Source of the DNA: Paenibacillus sp. J31TS4
GTDB taxonomy: Bacteria; Bacillota; Bacilli; Paenibacillales; NBRC-103111
DNA length: 64,000 nt
Reading direction: 5' to 3'
Assembly: GCF_018403265.1 (NCBI RefSeq)
Contig: NZ_BOSI01000001.1
Location: forward strand, 1,674,001-1,738,000
Shown here: positions 35,062 to 44,148 of the stretch, piece after piece
Numbering within the stretch: position 1 is the stretch's first letter
Layout of the letters: each line of letters opens with the position of its first letter
Made by a program: the position numbers and the translations under genes
The notes under the pieces: model-generated
What the model was told of the DNA's origin: nothing
The model's database searches: none
Seen by the model: only the letters and a program-made list of their open reading frames with translations

Positions 35062-36252
35062 CTAACCATGTACCTTGACCCCTTGCTTGTAAACCTGCTC
35101 GAGCTGCAGCCGGTCGTCCTGCCACCGGAAGAGCACGACGTCCGCCGGCGCTCCGGCCGCGAGGCCCTCCGCCTGCGGCAGTCCCATGAAGCCGGCGGGG
35201 CGGATTGACGCCATCTCCCAAGCCTGCTCGGCGGAACATAAGCCTAAGCGGACAAGATTCTCGATGTTGAACGGGAGCATCTGCGCCGAGCCGGCCAACA
35301 CTTTGACGTTCTCGGCGGTGTGAAGCCGTCCCTCGGGCGTAAGCACGACCCGCCCCCCGATATGCGTGTCGTAGGTTCCCGGCTCCATCCCGCTCAGGTA
35401 GACCGCGTCGCTGACGATCATAAGCTGGTCGGGCTTTGCCTTAAGGAACACCTTCATCACCGATTCCGGCAGATGGAAGCCGTCGGCGATCATGCACGGC
35501 CACAGTTCGTCCTGGGCCAGCTGCTCCCAGATGTAGTTGGGGTGGCGCGGAAGCATGAGGAGCGAGCCGTTGCCGAGGTGCGTGGACATCCGCGCGCCGG
35601 CGGCCACCGCCGCCCGGATCTGCTCCGGCTCCGCGACCGTATGGCCGATGGAGACGGTAACGCCGCTCGCCGCGCACTTCTCGATGAAGGCCGGGGCGCC
35701 GTCCCATTCGGGAGACAGTGTCAGGATACGGATGCGTCCGCCGGCCGCCTCCTGCAGCCGCTGGAACATCTCCCAGTCCGGCGCCTGGACATACCGCTTG
35801 TCGTGCGCGCCGCGCGCCCCGTCCACCGGCGAGATGAACGGCCCTTCGACGTGAATGCCCGCGACGCTGGCGGCTGTCAGCGGATCGCCCTCGCATGCCT
35901 CGGCGATGGCCCGAACCGACTGCGCGATCGCATCCTCGCTGTTCGTGATGACCGTCGGGTAATACGAGGTCACCCCCTGCGCCCAGAGCAGGCGGGTCAC
36001 CCGGCGGACCGCCTCCGGATCGACCGGAGGCGTATTGAAGTCGATGCCGGCGTAGCCGTTGATCTGCAGATCGACCAGTCCCGGCGCGATCCAGGGAAGC
36101 TCCGACGGATGCTCCCGCGTCTCAACCGCATCGTACAGCGGCGACTTGCCGAGCGGCTCAATCGACCGGATGCCGTCCGGCCCTGCCGTCACCCGGACCG
36201 GCAACCCGGTCTGGTAATGCCGCGCCTCCCAGACCTGGGTCTCCCCGCTCAT
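35062..36252 (-). CDS. nagA: N-acetylglucosamine-6-phosphate deacetylase
   Basis: 396 aa from ATG 36252, overlapping the nagB stop as ATGA. Amidohydrolase: PGLVDLQINGYAGIDFN (NagA-type strand 1), GIHVEGPFISPV (metal Glu), SIGHTVAEP and MSTHLGNGS (metal His pair), MIVSDAVYLSGM (catalytic Asp). Deacetylates GlcNAc-6-P to GlcN-6-P in the cytoplasm. GGAGGCCGGCC before the ATG. Confidence 0.92.
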   Translation of the reverse strand: MSGETQVWEARHYQTGLPVRVTAGPDGIRSIEPLGKSPLYDAVETREHPSELPWIAPGLVDLQINGYAGIDFNTPPVDPEAVRRVTRLLWAQGVTSYYPTVITNSEDAIAQSVRAIAEACEGDPLTAASVAGIHVEGPFISPVDGARGAHDKRYVQAPDWEMFQRLQEAAGGRIRILTLSPEWDGAPAFIEKCAASGVTVSIGHTVAEPEQIRAAVAAGARMSTHLGNGSLLMLPRHPNYIWEQLAQDELWPCMIADGFHLPESVMKVFLKAKPDQLMIVSDAVYLSGMEPGTYDTHIGGRVVLTPEGRLHTAENVKVLAGSAQMLPFNIENLVRLGLCSAEQAWEMASIRPAGFMGLPQAEGLAAGAPADVVLFRWQDDRLQLEQVYKQGVKVHG

Positions 36253-37028
36253 GGCCGGCCTCCGTAAGAGTCCGTGTCCACGTAGAGCGTGCAGTCCGGA
36301 TGATTCCGCAGAATAGACGCCGGGCATTCGGTCGAGATCGGGCCGTTCAGCGTGGCATCCACCGCCGCTCTCTTGGTCGGCCCGGGTACGACGCAGAACA
36401 GATGCCGGCCCGCCATGAGCGCCGGAATCGTCAAGGTCAGCGCATGCGTCGGCACATCGCCGAACGACGGGAAGCAGCCGTCGTTCACCTGCTGCTGCCG
36501 GCAGGCGTCGTCAAGCTCCACCGGCTTCACGAGCAGCGGGTCCCCGAAGTCCGCTACCGGCGGATCGTTGAAGGCGATGTGGCCGTTCTCCCCGATGCCG
36601 AGGCAGACGATGTCGATCGGCGCTTCCGCGAGCAGCGCCGAATAGCGCGCGCACTCCTCCTCGCTCGGATTCGAGCTCTCGATCAGATGCACCGTCCCCG
36701 GCCGCACCACATCGAACAGCCGGTCCTTCAGAAACTGGCTGAACCGCTGGGGAGCCCCCTTCGGCAGCCCTATGTATTCGTCCATATGAAACGCGGTCAC
36801 CCGCTGCCAGTCGATCCCTTCCTCCTGCGTGAGCGCTTCCAAACATTCGTTTTGCGAAGGCGCCGCCGCGAAGATCATCCTCACCCGTTCCTGGCTCGCC
36901 AGCAGCTCCTTGAGCCTGGCCGCAGCCGCTAGTCCGGCAGCGCGTCCCATGTGCCGGCGATTGCCGTAAACCTCGACGCGCAGACGGTCGCGAGCTTCCG
37001 TCGCTATCGGTTGCACTTCCGTTGTCAT
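36249..37028 (-). CDS. nagB: Glucosamine-6-phosphate deaminase
   Basis: 259 aa from ATG 37028 (GGGAGGGGAAGAC). TAFHMDEYIGLPKGAPQRF holds the catalytic Asp, and CLGIGENGHIAFNDPP the catalytic loop and His. IPALMAGRHLFCVVPGPTKR is the usual C-terminal segment. Converts GlcN-6-P to fructose-6-P and ammonia. First gene of the operon; no clear DasR/NagR operator was seen in the 250 bp upstream. Confidence 0.93.
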   Translation of the reverse strand: MTTEVQPIATEARDRLRVEVYGNRRHMGRAAGLAAAARLKELLASQERVRMIFAAAPSQNECLEALTQEEGIDWQRVTAFHMDEYIGLPKGAPQRFSQFLKDRLFDVVRPGTVHLIESSNPSEEECARYSALLAEAPIDIVCLGIGENGHIAFNDPPVADFGDPLLVKPVELDDACRQQQVNDGCFPSFGDVPTHALTLTIPALMAGRHLFCVVPGPTKRAAVDATLNGPISTECPASILRNHPDCTLYVDTDSYGGRP

Positions 37029-37280
37029 GTCTTCCCCTCCCATTCGTGTAAGAAGCAAGCCTATCCGGCAGTTCGCCTCCATTATGAAACAAATACAGGA
37101 GCATGACAACCGGTATGGGACAGGAAAGTACCGAATCACCCTGTCTATAATGGGACGCTATTTACTCACGCTCTTCAATCGATCATCCGTCATCAACCGT
37201 TATTCAACCAACGTCGCAACCAATACGACTCCTCTCACGTTAGAGAGGGAGAAGCCTTCGGTTCAGAAAGGAAGGAAGCC

Positions 37281-37718
37281 ATGAAGCGAAGAATCGCTGT
37301 CCTGCTCGCCCTGCTGCCCCTGCTGCTGGTCCTGGCCGGGTGCACCGGCAAGCCTCCCGCTCCCGTGCTCAAGATCGGCAAAGAAACGATTCCCTACGAA
37401 GAGGGGACCTATAGCTGGCGCTCTCTGAACCGCTCGGTCGTTGCCGACTCCCCGGCTCCTCCCCAGCTGGTCGAACGGAAGAAGCCGAGCAAGGCGGCCC
37501 CCGGTTCCGTCCTAAGCATCGTCTACACCGGCAAGCCGGAGCAGATTCAGGTCACGAGATGGAAGCGCGATGCCGATTCTCCCGTGCCGCTCGAGGAGCA
37601 GATTCTAGACGGGCATACGTTCCGGCTGCCCGATGAGAAAGGAACCTACGTTTACAGCATCCGCACGGAATGGAAAAAGGGCGGGGGCACGTACGCTTTT
37701 GTTATTGAGATTGACTAG
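37281..37718 (+). CDS. Lipoprotein, unknown function
   Basis: 145 aa. Signal peptide MKRRIAVLLALLPLLLVLAGC with lipobox VLAGC. The mature part contains KIGKETIPYEEGTYSWRSL and ends GTYVYSIRTEWKKGGGTYAF, similar to many small Bacillales lipoproteins with an Ig-like fold. Function unknown. GAAAGGAAGGAAGCC before ATG. Divergent from nagB. Confidence 0.75.
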   Translation: MKRRIAVLLALLPLLLVLAGCTGKPPAPVLKIGKETIPYEEGTYSWRSLNRSVVADSPAPPQLVERKKPSKAAPGSVLSIVYTGKPEQIQVTRWKRDADSPVPLEEQILDGHTFRLPDEKGTYVYSIRTEWKKGGGTYAFVIEID

Positions 37719-37768
37719 CTGCGCCCGACAGAGCTTCCCTGCCCCTGGCAAGCAACAAGCGCTGACAT

Positions 37769-37796
37769 AAAAAACCGCCTTCCCTCAGGAAGACGG
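37769..37796 (-). terminator. Terminator of thyA-dfrA
   Basis: CCGCCTTCC/GGAAGACGG stem of 9 bp with loop CTCA; on the - strand it overlaps the dfrA stop and is followed by TTTTTTATG. Confidence 0.88.
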
Positions 37797-38333
37797 CCGG
37801 CTGCGCACATAGTGCCGGAACGTGTGCGCGTGTTTGTTGTTGTCGTCGACGACGCCTTCCCGCTCCTCCTGAAGAATCCAATCCTCAAGAGCGAACTTCG
37901 GGAACAGCGCGTCCCCCTCGAAGTCCTCGTCGATCAGCGTCACCCACATCTCGTCCGCGTAGGGAAGGACCTGACGGAACACTTCTCCCCCGCCGATCAC
38001 ATAGAGGCCGTCTTCGGGTATGTTCTCCAGCGCCTCCTCAACGGAATGCACGATGACGCAGCCTTCGGGCGCATAACCCCGCTGGCTTGTCAGGATGACA
38101 TTCGTCCGGCGGTCGAGCGGCTTGCCGATCGACTCGAACGTTTTGCGACCCATCAGTATCGTATGACCGAGCGTCACCTTGCGAAAATGCTTCAGATCCG
38201 CCGGCAGCCGCCAAGGCATCTTGTTATCGGCCCCGATCACCCGGTTGCGCGCCATCGCCACCACCAGCACGATCGGCGGCTTGTCGGTGGGCGCCGGCAT
38301 GCCCGGCTGGGCCTGCTTGAGCTCCTGGTTCAT
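37785..38333 (-). CDS. dfrA: Dihydrofolate reductase
   Basis: 182 aa. VLVVAMARNRVIGADNKMPWRLPADLKHF (substrate and acid residue), HTILMGRKTFESIG, YVIGGGEVFRQVLPYADEMW and the final HTFRHYVR. Regenerates tetrahydrofolate for thymidylate synthesis. About 20 residues longer at the N-terminus than usual. Follows thyA by 28 bases on the same strand. Confidence 0.95.
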   Translation of the reverse strand: MNQELKQAQPGMPAPTDKPPIVLVVAMARNRVIGADNKMPWRLPADLKHFRKVTLGHTILMGRKTFESIGKPLDRRTNVILTSQRGYAPEGCVIVHSVEEALENIPEDGLYVIGGGEVFRQVLPYADEMWVTLIDEDFEGDALFPKFALEDWILQEEREGVVDDNNKHAHTFRHYVRSRPSS

Positions 38334-38360
38334 CTTCTCTCTCCTTCCGTCTCCCCGGCA

Positions 38361-39155
38361 TCAGACCGCGATCGGCGCTTTGATGCGAGGGTGGCTTTGG
38401 TAGTCGACGATTTCGAAATCCTCATACCGGTAGTCGAACAGCGAGTCCGGCTTGCGCTTGATAACAAGCTTGGGCAGCGGGTACGGCTCGCGCGTCAGCT
38501 GCAGCTTCACCTGTTCGAGATGGTTCGAGTAGATATGTACGTCCCCACCCGACCAGATCAGCTCTCCGACCTCAAGGCCGCACTGCTGGGCCACCATATG
38601 CGTCAGCAGGGCATAGCTCGCGATATTGAACGGAAGGCCGAGGAACGTATCCACGCTGCGCATCGTGAACATGCACGACAGCTTACCGTCCGCCACGTAA
38701 AACTGATAGGCGAAGTGGCAGGGCGGCAGCGCCATCCGGTCTACCTCGGCCGCATTCCAGGCACTGACGAGGTGCCTGCGTGAGTCCGGATTCGTTTGGA
38801 TCGACTCGACCACCTTGGCCACCTGATCGATCTTGCTGCCGTCCGGAGCCGGCCACGACCGCCACTGGGAGCCGTAAACCTCGCCCAGATCGCCGTTTTC
38901 GTCGGCCCACTCGTCCCAGATGGTGACGCCGTTCTCCTGCAGATAACGCACATTCGTATCTCCGCTCAAAAACCAGAGGAGCTCATGGATGATGGATTTC
39001 ATATGCAGCTTCTTGGTTGTCACCATAGGGAAGCCCTCTGTGAGATCAAATCGGAGCTGACGGCCAAAGACCGAGATGGTGCCGGTCCCCGTTCGATCCT
39101 CTTTCGTAACGCCGTGTTCCAGTACATCGCCTAGCAGATCTAAATATGCTTTCAT
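38361..39155 (-). CDS. thyA: Thymidylate synthase (ThyA)
   Basis: 264 aa, the E. coli length class. [21 protein letters not shown], the catalytic cysteine in [14 protein letters not shown], and [20 protein letters not shown]. Methylates dUMP using methylene-THF; produces DHF recycled by the adjacent dfrA. Not the flavin-dependent ThyX type. Confidence 0.97.
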   Translation of the reverse strand: MKAYLDLLGDVLEHGVTKEDRTGTGTISVFGRQLRFDLTEGFPMVTTKKLHMKSIIHELLWFLSGDTNVRYLQENGVTIWDEWADENGDLGEVYGSQWRSWPAPDGSKIDQVAKVVESIQTNPDSRRHLVSAWNAAEVDRMALPPCHFAYQFYVADGKLSCMFTMRSVDTFLGLPFNIASYALLTHMVAQQCGLEVGELIWSGGDVHIYSNHLEQVKLQLTREPYPLPKLVIKRKPDSLFDYRYEDFEIVDYQSHPRIKAPIAV

Positions 39156-39259
39156 GGTTCACCTCTTGGGATTGCTTCTTCGCCTAGATGCGAGGATGAT
39201 TTCTATCATTATATAACGAGACTGCCGGCATTTCATTCTTTTCGCGGCTATTCCCTTTG

Positions 39260-39628
39260 CTAGTCTCTCCCTATGCGTTCCCTTCCTTTTAAAGCTTCGT
39301 CGTAGACTTGCACGATTTTTTTAGGGGATACCCGTTTCCAGGCTTGGATCAGCAGCTCCCGGCATTCCTCCGGATCTACCCGATCCATTCGCACGACCAT
39401 AAAAGCCAGGTGCTCGAAAGAATCCGGCACAAGATAGATGTCGGGAGCCATTGTCGTATAGAGAAACCGATCGTCCTTTGTCGTCTTGACCACCAAGGAG
39501 AGCCCGTCCTGCGGAAGGACCGCAAAAATTTTGTTCCTTACACGAAACGAAGGCTTTCCCCCGTGATCCCGCTCTTCCGTTCCGGGCAAGGACAGCGCCA
39601 AGCTTCGAATCTCATCCGTAGTAACCAT
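39260..39628 (-). CDS. MmcQ/YjbR family protein
   Basis: 122 aa. LALSLPGTEERDHGGKPSFR, IFAVLPQDGLSLVVKTTKDD and a C-terminal ELLIQAWKRVSPKKIVQ match the YjbR/CyaY-like double-wing fold. Some are predicted DNA-binding; no defined role. Overlaps the VOC gene by 17 bases. GGGAGGCGAGGACA before ATG. Confidence 0.88.
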   Translation of the reverse strand: MVTTDEIRSLALSLPGTEERDHGGKPSFRVRNKIFAVLPQDGLSLVVKTTKDDRFLYTTMAPDIYLVPDSFEHLAFMVVRMDRVDPEECRELLIQAWKRVSPKKIVQVYDEALKGRERIGRD

Positions 39629-40022
39629 TGTCCTCGCCTCCCTTGAACGTTGCGAGATACCAATGGTTGCCGAACGGATCTACCACTCCTCCGCTGCGTT
39701 CTCCGTAAGGCATGTCGGCCGGCTCGTAGAGGGAGACCGCGCCGGCCGCCAGCGCCCGCTTGTAGCAATCGTCCGCATCCGGGACGAAGACATGAAGCGT
39801 GTTCGTCCTCGGCGGGAATTTGTCACTGCCTTCCGACACTTCCACGATCGTATTGCAGAGGCAAATTTCCGAATGCGTAATTTGGCCATCCTTCCCTGTC
39901 CCTCTGTTCAGCTCCTCCGCATGGAAAACCTTTTTCAAGAACGCAATCAGGTCCTCGGCATGCTTGACCGTAAAATATGGCGTTAAGCTTCGGTAACCGC
40001 GCGGCGCATATGGGTCGTTCAT
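39612..40022 (-). CDS. VOC (glyoxalase/PhnB-like) family protein
   Basis: 136 aa. TPYFTVKHAEDLIAFLKKVF and TNTLHVFVPDADDCYKRALA form the two beta-alpha-beta-beta-beta repeats; VVDPFGNHWYLATF is the conserved PhnB-type ending. May bind a metal, but no pathway is indicated. AAGGAGGAGCCATCC before ATG. Confidence 0.9.
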   Translation of the reverse strand: MNDPYAPRGYRSLTPYFTVKHAEDLIAFLKKVFHAEELNRGTGKDGQITHSEICLCNTIVEVSEGSDKFPPRTNTLHVFVPDADDCYKRALAAGAVSLYEPADMPYGERSGGVVDPFGNHWYLATFKGGEDNGYYG

Positions 40023-40256
40023 GGATGGCTCCTCCTTCGAGCTCGGGGAATTTGGAAAGCTGCAAGCTGTCCTCTACATTCTAGTCTGCGCGAACGGACC
40101 CGTCTTGTAAAGAATGACCATACTTGACGGACGCTATATGATTGGGATGCCTGCCAGGGATCTGGCGGTATTCACTCTGTCGCGATTGTCCAAGACATCT
40201 CCTGCCGAATCTATTACAATTGTGCCCAAATTTAGATAAGGAAAGAAGGAAGCGTC

Positions 40257-40559
40257 ATGAACAAATACGGCCTGTTCGTCCAATTCACGACCCATCCCGG
40301 CCAGCGAGACGCGCTGGCGGCTCTTCTGCTCGAGGCGGCGGCTGCCGCGCAGGACATCGCCGAATGCGAGCTGTATCTCGTCAGTGTCCCGGAGAGCGAG
40401 CCGGATTGCGTCTACGTGACCGAGGTCTGGAGCCATAAGGAAGCTCACGACGCCTCTCTCGAGGCGGAAGAGACCCGCGCGTCCATCCAGCGAGCGATGC
40501 CTCTGATCGCCGGCGTCGCGTCCCAGACGCTGATTCCGCTTGGCGGGAAGGGCCTCTAG
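40257..40559 (+). CDS. Antibiotic biosynthesis monooxygenase-like (YgiN type)
   Basis: 100 aa ferredoxin-like ABM domain: GLFVQFTTHPGQRDALAALL, then CVYVTEVWSHKEAHDASLE and a final ...LIPLGGKGL. Such small dimers act as quinol or heme-related monooxygenases; function here is open. AGGAAAGAAGGAAGC before ATG. Confidence 0.85.
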   Translation: MNKYGLFVQFTTHPGQRDALAALLLEAAAAAQDIAECELYLVSVPESEPDCVYVTEVWSHKEAHDASLEAEETRASIQRAMPLIAGVASQTLIPLGGKGL

Positions 40560-40590
40560 CTGGGCAAAGCAGCTCTCTCCGACTAAACAA

Positions 40591-40624
40591 AAGCAGCCTT
40601 CCGGCATCTGCCGAAAGGCTGCTT
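40591..40624. terminator. Bidirectional terminator between convergent genes
   Basis: AAGCAGCCTTCCGGC and GCCGAAAGGCTGCTT pair with one mismatch; the - side is followed by TTGTTTAG, the + side by GGC. Serves the ABM gene (+) and the DUF1805 gene (-). Confidence 0.8.
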
Positions 40625-40698
40625 GGCTTATGGTACGTTTCTGCTTGCACCGTGTCCTCTCTATTGGCCGCCGGAGCAGCCCTTTGGTTCCCGGCAAG

Positions 40699-41001
40699 CT
40701 AAAGCATCCGCTCTACAGCCTCGGCCCCCGGCATGCCGGCATGGATGCCGAGCGCTTCCGCTTCCTTCGTAACGGATTCGAGCGGCGCCGCGAGCAGCTC
40801 CTCGAGCGTCCGTACCCCGACGGCGCGTCCCGCGATAATCCGCCGATCGGCCAGCTTCTCGTTCAGCAGCGCGATATCCAGCGCCCCGCACATAATGTAG
40901 CCTTTGTCCGTCGCCACGGCCAGGAGCGTCGTCTTCGGCAGCTTCACTTCGATTCCCAGCGCCGTCCGGCCGCCAATGGCGATCGGCTTCAGTTGCATCA
41001 T
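40699..41001 (-). CDS. DUF1805 (YunC-like) protein
   Basis: 100 aa from ATG 41001 (AAGGAG nine bases upstream). GIEVKLPKTTLLAVATDKGYIMCGALDI is the DUF1805 core, followed by RIIAGRAVGVRTLEELL. A conserved small Bacillales protein of unknown function. Confidence 0.88.
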   Translation of the reverse strand: MMQLKPIAIGGRTALGIEVKLPKTTLLAVATDKGYIMCGALDIALLNEKLADRRIIAGRAVGVRTLEELLAAPLESVTKEAEALGIHAGMPGAEAVERML

Positions 41002-41236
41002 CCTCGCCCACTCCTTCCTCTGCCCCATCGCATAGGGCCTTTCCCTACAGCGTATGACGGACGTTCGGCGAGGGGTACGGGCCGAATGCCCGAAATTGCT
41101 AGTGATTCGTCTCGGGAGGAATGCTTGTCCCTCTCTACGACGCGATGGAGTCTCCATCAAGAGGATCGGGAGAAGAAGTGGCGAAGGTGTTACCTAACGG
41201 GATCAATCTAGTCTTTTGGAGAAAGGAGGCACCCGC

Positions 41237-41662
41237 TTGAAAGCAGGCATGACATTGTTATGGAGCGGTTTGTATACCCTCTTTGCCTGGTTCCTTCTTT
41301 ATTTTTTTGTCCCTCCCTTTGCCTCTATTTTTAAGCTAACCGTATTGGCGACCGTTTTTGTCTTTTCCTTGATCGGCTGGGGCAGCTTGGTGTTTCGCGG
41401 CAAAGCCGGGCAACCGAAGCTGGTATTCGGTCTGGGATTTTGTATCTATCTCACTCCCCACTTTACGACTTGGCTTGGCTTGCCTTTCCTTATCTCGGAT
41501 CCCGATCCGGATTATGAGATCCTGCTCATAACCCTTATTTATAGCATCGTGTTATACGGGCTGTGGATCTCCGCCGCGGGAGGCCTCTTTGGATTGCTGC
41601 TGGCAGTGGTGTTCGGAAGGAAGAAAAAAAAGCATCGGCGTGCTAAGGAAACCAACGGGTGA
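41237..41662 (+). CDS. Membrane protein, unknown function
   Basis: 141 aa from a TTG at 41237 with AAAGGAGG seven bases upstream; an ATG four codons later is the alternative. Four hydrophobic segments (LLWSGLYTLFAWFLLYFF, LTVLATVFVFSLIGWG, FGLGFCIYLTPHFTTW, ITLIYSIVLYGLWISAAGG) and a basic tail (GRKKKKHRRAK) on the cytoplasmic side. Unknown function; not in an operon. Confidence 0.7.
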   Translation: MKAGMTLLWSGLYTLFAWFLLYFFVPPFASIFKLTVLATVFVFSLIGWGSLVFRGKAGQPKLVFGLGFCIYLTPHFTTWLGLPFLISDPDPDYEILLITLIYSIVLYGLWISAAGGLFGLLLAVVFGRKKKKHRRAKETNG

Positions 41663-41691
41663 AAGATACACCAGCAGTTCACTTCCGCCTC

Positions 41692-42018
41692 CTAAACGAA
41701 CATGCGCAGCACCATGATGGACACAATCCCCACCAAGACAGTTCCTAATAAGCTGCGCGACAAGATCGCCATTAGAAAGGTAGGAATTGCGGCAATGACC
41801 TCAAGGTTGGCTGGAAAAGGGGCTAGACTGCCGTCTTCCAGGAATAGCTCCTGCCCTACCAAAGCGGCCATAACCGCAATGGGAACATAATTCAGCCAGC
41901 GGATTCCCCAATCGGGCAGCTGGAGACGATTCAGAATAAGAAGCGGCAGCACTCTTGGAAGGAACGTCACTAGGGATGTCCCCAATATAATCAAAAAAAT
42001 AGACCACCTTACTTCCAT
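41692..42018 (-). CDS. azlD: AzlD-like branched-chain amino acid transport subunit
   Basis: 108 aa with four hydrophobic segments; FLPRVLPLLILNRLQLPDW and LEVIAAIPTFLMAILSRSLLG match the AzlD family. Small partner of AzlC; overlaps it by 10 bases. Together they export branched-chain amino acids or analogues such as azaleucine in B. subtilis. Confidence 0.92.
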   Translation of the reverse strand: MEVRWSIFLIILGTSLVTFLPRVLPLLILNRLQLPDWGIRWLNYVPIAVMAALVGQELFLEDGSLAPFPANLEVIAAIPTFLMAILSRSLLGTVLVGIVSIMVLRMFV

Positions 42019-42749
42019 TTCTCCACCACCATTCCAATTGTTGCGGCAAGCAAGGTAGCTACGATGACGCCTGCACTCCCGGAGAACACCAAGGATACGC
42101 CGACAACAAGGACAACCGCACTTAGGGCAACGACAAGATCAACAGCGAGCTTCCTCCGGCTCGCCATCAGGAGAACCAACAAGCCGATAAACATGGCCGG
42201 CAGGGCAAAATCCAGGCCGAACTTTTCAGGATCGGTTATCCATTGGCCGAAAAAGGCTCCCGCTATATTGGCGGCAATCCAATTTAAATAAGCTGTCACA
42301 TTCAGACCATGCATCCATCTTTCGCTGATTCGTTTCGTTTTTGCGGTCTGATTGATAGCCACACCAAAGGTCTCATCCGTCAGCAGAGACCCTACCAATA
42401 CGTTTTTGAGAGGAGTCAGATGACGGAAATAAGGGGATAAGGCCGCGCTCAGCAGTAGGTGGCGCAGATTAACAAAGAAAATAGTAAACACAATAGAAGC
42501 GGCCGAGCCATGAGCCGCGATCATGCCAGCTACGATAAATTGAGCGGAGCCCGCATAGAGAAGCACACTCATGAGCGTGATTTCCATTAGGCTTAATCCG
42601 GATGTTTTCTCCACCACACCGGCAGCAAAACCAATGCTCAAGTAGCCGAGCAACGTCGGCACGCAGTCTTTGACTCCTTGCAGGAAGCTCTCTTCCCTTA
42701 CTTGAATCCTATCTTTTGTTACGTCGAATTGCTCAAGCTCTTGCACCAT
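42009..42749 (-). CDS. azlC: AzlC-like branched-chain amino acid exporter
   Basis: 246 aa from ATG 42749 (GGAGAGGATCA). About seven to eight TM segments; YLSIGFAAGVVEKTSGLSLM, LLYAGSAQFIVAGMIAAHG, VNLRHLLLSAALSPYFRHL and TDETFGVAINQ are AzlC signatures. Regulated presumably by the XRE-cupin gene 44 bases upstream on the same strand. Confidence 0.94.
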   Translation of the reverse strand: MVQELEQFDVTKDRIQVREESFLQGVKDCVPTLLGYLSIGFAAGVVEKTSGLSLMEITLMSVLLYAGSAQFIVAGMIAAHGSAASIVFTIFFVNLRHLLLSAALSPYFRHLTPLKNVLVGSLLTDETFGVAINQTAKTKRISERWMHGLNVTAYLNWIAANIAGAFFGQWITDPEKFGLDFALPAMFIGLLVLLMASRRKLAVDLVVALSAVVLVVGVSLVFSGSAGVIVATLLAATIGMVVEKWK

Positions 42750-42793
42750 TGATCCTCTCCATCGTTGTCTGTGTCTTGATTCTCGGTTCGCTC

Positions 42794-43348
42794 TTAGCTT
42801 GGATAATGGATGATCATGAAGCATTTGACCGTAGACGATCCGGAATTCCGATAGACATGGGGCCTGTCTGCCTCAAAATGTATCGAATCATCTTGCTTGA
42901 CTACATAGGCTTCTTGATCGATGAAAACCTCTAACGTGCCTTCGCAAACCATAATGTATTCTTCGACTCCCGCATGATGAGCCTCCGCTTCATGGGTGCA
43001 TTCCGGGTCCAGCTCGACCGCGAACACTTCAAACTGTTTTTTAACATGAAACGGAAACAGCGAATAAACCCGATATTTCCCCTCATTCTCCGAGAGGGGC
43101 TCTTCCTTGTCTTTTGAAACGATCGACACGGACGGCGCTTCTTCTTTCATAAGGGAGGAAAAGGAGACGTGCAGGCCGTTAGCAATTTTCCAAAGGGTGG
43201 TCACGGTCGGATTGGAGTCCCCCCTCTCGATTTGTCCCAACATCGCCTTGCTTACCCCTGTTCGTTCCGAAACTTTATCCAAGCTAAGATTCCTCTCTTT
43301 GCGGATGCGGGATAGGTTCCGGCCAATACTCAGGTTGATAGGGTGCAT
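42794..43348 (-). CDS. XRE-cupin regulator, probable control of azlCD
   Basis: 184 aa from ATG 43348 (GGAGGGCAGT). XRE HTH residues about 10-60 (RIRKERNLSLDKVSERTGVS, MLGQIERGDSNPTVTTLWKI) and a C-terminal cupin (PFHVKKQFEVFAVELDPECT, EEYIMVCEGTLEVFIDQ, DSIHFEADRPHVYRNSG). Such proteins bind small ligands, often amino-acid derivatives. GTTATA repeats and a quasi-palindrome around 43380-43410 are possible operator sequence. Confidence 0.9.
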   Translation of the reverse strand: MHPINLSIGRNLSRIRKERNLSLDKVSERTGVSKAMLGQIERGDSNPTVTTLWKIANGLHVSFSSLMKEEAPSVSIVSKDKEEPLSENEGKYRVYSLFPFHVKKQFEVFAVELDPECTHEAEAHHAGVEEYIMVCEGTLEVFIDQEAYVVKQDDSIHFEADRPHVYRNSGSSTVKCFMIIHYPS

Positions 43349-43497
43349 ACTGCCCTCCATAATAGGGAATAATCGTTCGTTATAACATTCATATGTATAC
43401 TATAACATACAAGATGCGGCAGGAACTATCTATCTGGTTTTCTATATAAAAAACCTTTGATCAAGACTCTTTCTTTGGAGACGGAGCTATTCTGCAG

Positions 43498-43526
43498 AAA
43501 AAAAGGCAGGCCCCTACGGGCCTGCC
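43498..43526 (-). terminator. Terminator of the DinB-family gene
   Basis: GGCAGGCCC/GGGCCTGCC, 9-bp perfect stem with loop CTAC, followed on the - strand by TTTTTTT. Confidence 0.9.
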
Positions 43527-43543
43527 CTTGCCAGCCGTGACCG

Positions 43544-44053
43544 CTAACCTTGCTGCCGGTCCAGCAAAAAGAACAGATAATCGGTCGGAACTCCGGCATA
43601 CCCTTGCTGCCTCAGCATCGCGGTCACATTGCCGCGATGATACGTCCCGTGGTTGACCACGTGCATCAGGATGGCGGAGAACTGAGTATCGAGACTCCCG
43701 TATGTGGGGTGCTCAATCGTCATCGCCTTATCCGGGTCGGGCGTACGCTGCAGCAGCTCACGGAACGATTCGGCGGCGCCGGCGAACAGCCGCCGCATAT
43801 CGTCCACGGTTCTACCTTGCGCTTCCTCTCTCCAAGCCGGCATCTTCGGAAAAATCTCTTCGTTCGGCAATTCCTCGAGCACGGCCAGATAGAGCCGATC
43901 AAACAAGTACAGATGCGCCAGCGTTTGCGACACCGACGGGAACACGCTTGTCACTTCTGCGTGGAACGCCTCCTCCGGAAGCTGCTCCAGATGGGCGAAC
44001 AGCCGGTCGTTCGCCCAAACATGGTAGTCGTACATTTGATACGGATGTGGCAT
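43544..44053 (-). CDS. DinB/YfiT-fold protein
   Basis: 169 aa four-helix bundle: YQMYDYHVWANDRLFAHL, QTLAHLYLFDRLYLAVL and ILMHVVNHGTYHRGNVTAML. The three His of the metal site are visible (HVWAN region, AHLYLFD, HGTYHRG). DinB-like, probable metal-dependent thiol transferase or unknown. AAGGGGGATTTCC before ATG. Confidence 0.9.
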   Translation of the reverse strand: MPHPYQMYDYHVWANDRLFAHLEQLPEEAFHAEVTSVFPSVSQTLAHLYLFDRLYLAVLEELPNEEIFPKMPAWREEAQGRTVDDMRRLFAGAAESFRELLQRTPDPDKAMTIEHPTYGSLDTQFSAILMHVVNHGTYHRGNVTAMLRQQGYAGVPTDYLFFLLDRQQG

Positions 44054-44148
44054 AGGGAAATCCCCCTTTTCCTTGATTCGTCTTCTTAGCTGTGTCAGCC
44101 TTGTCTCTATCGTATACCAGGTTCGCTGACAATCGCTGTCAGCGAAGA

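Noticed and set aside
33650-35065. 471-codon + strand frame opposite the Gfo/Idh gene
   Set aside because: No start signal or known family; opposite strand encodes a clear oxidoreductase.
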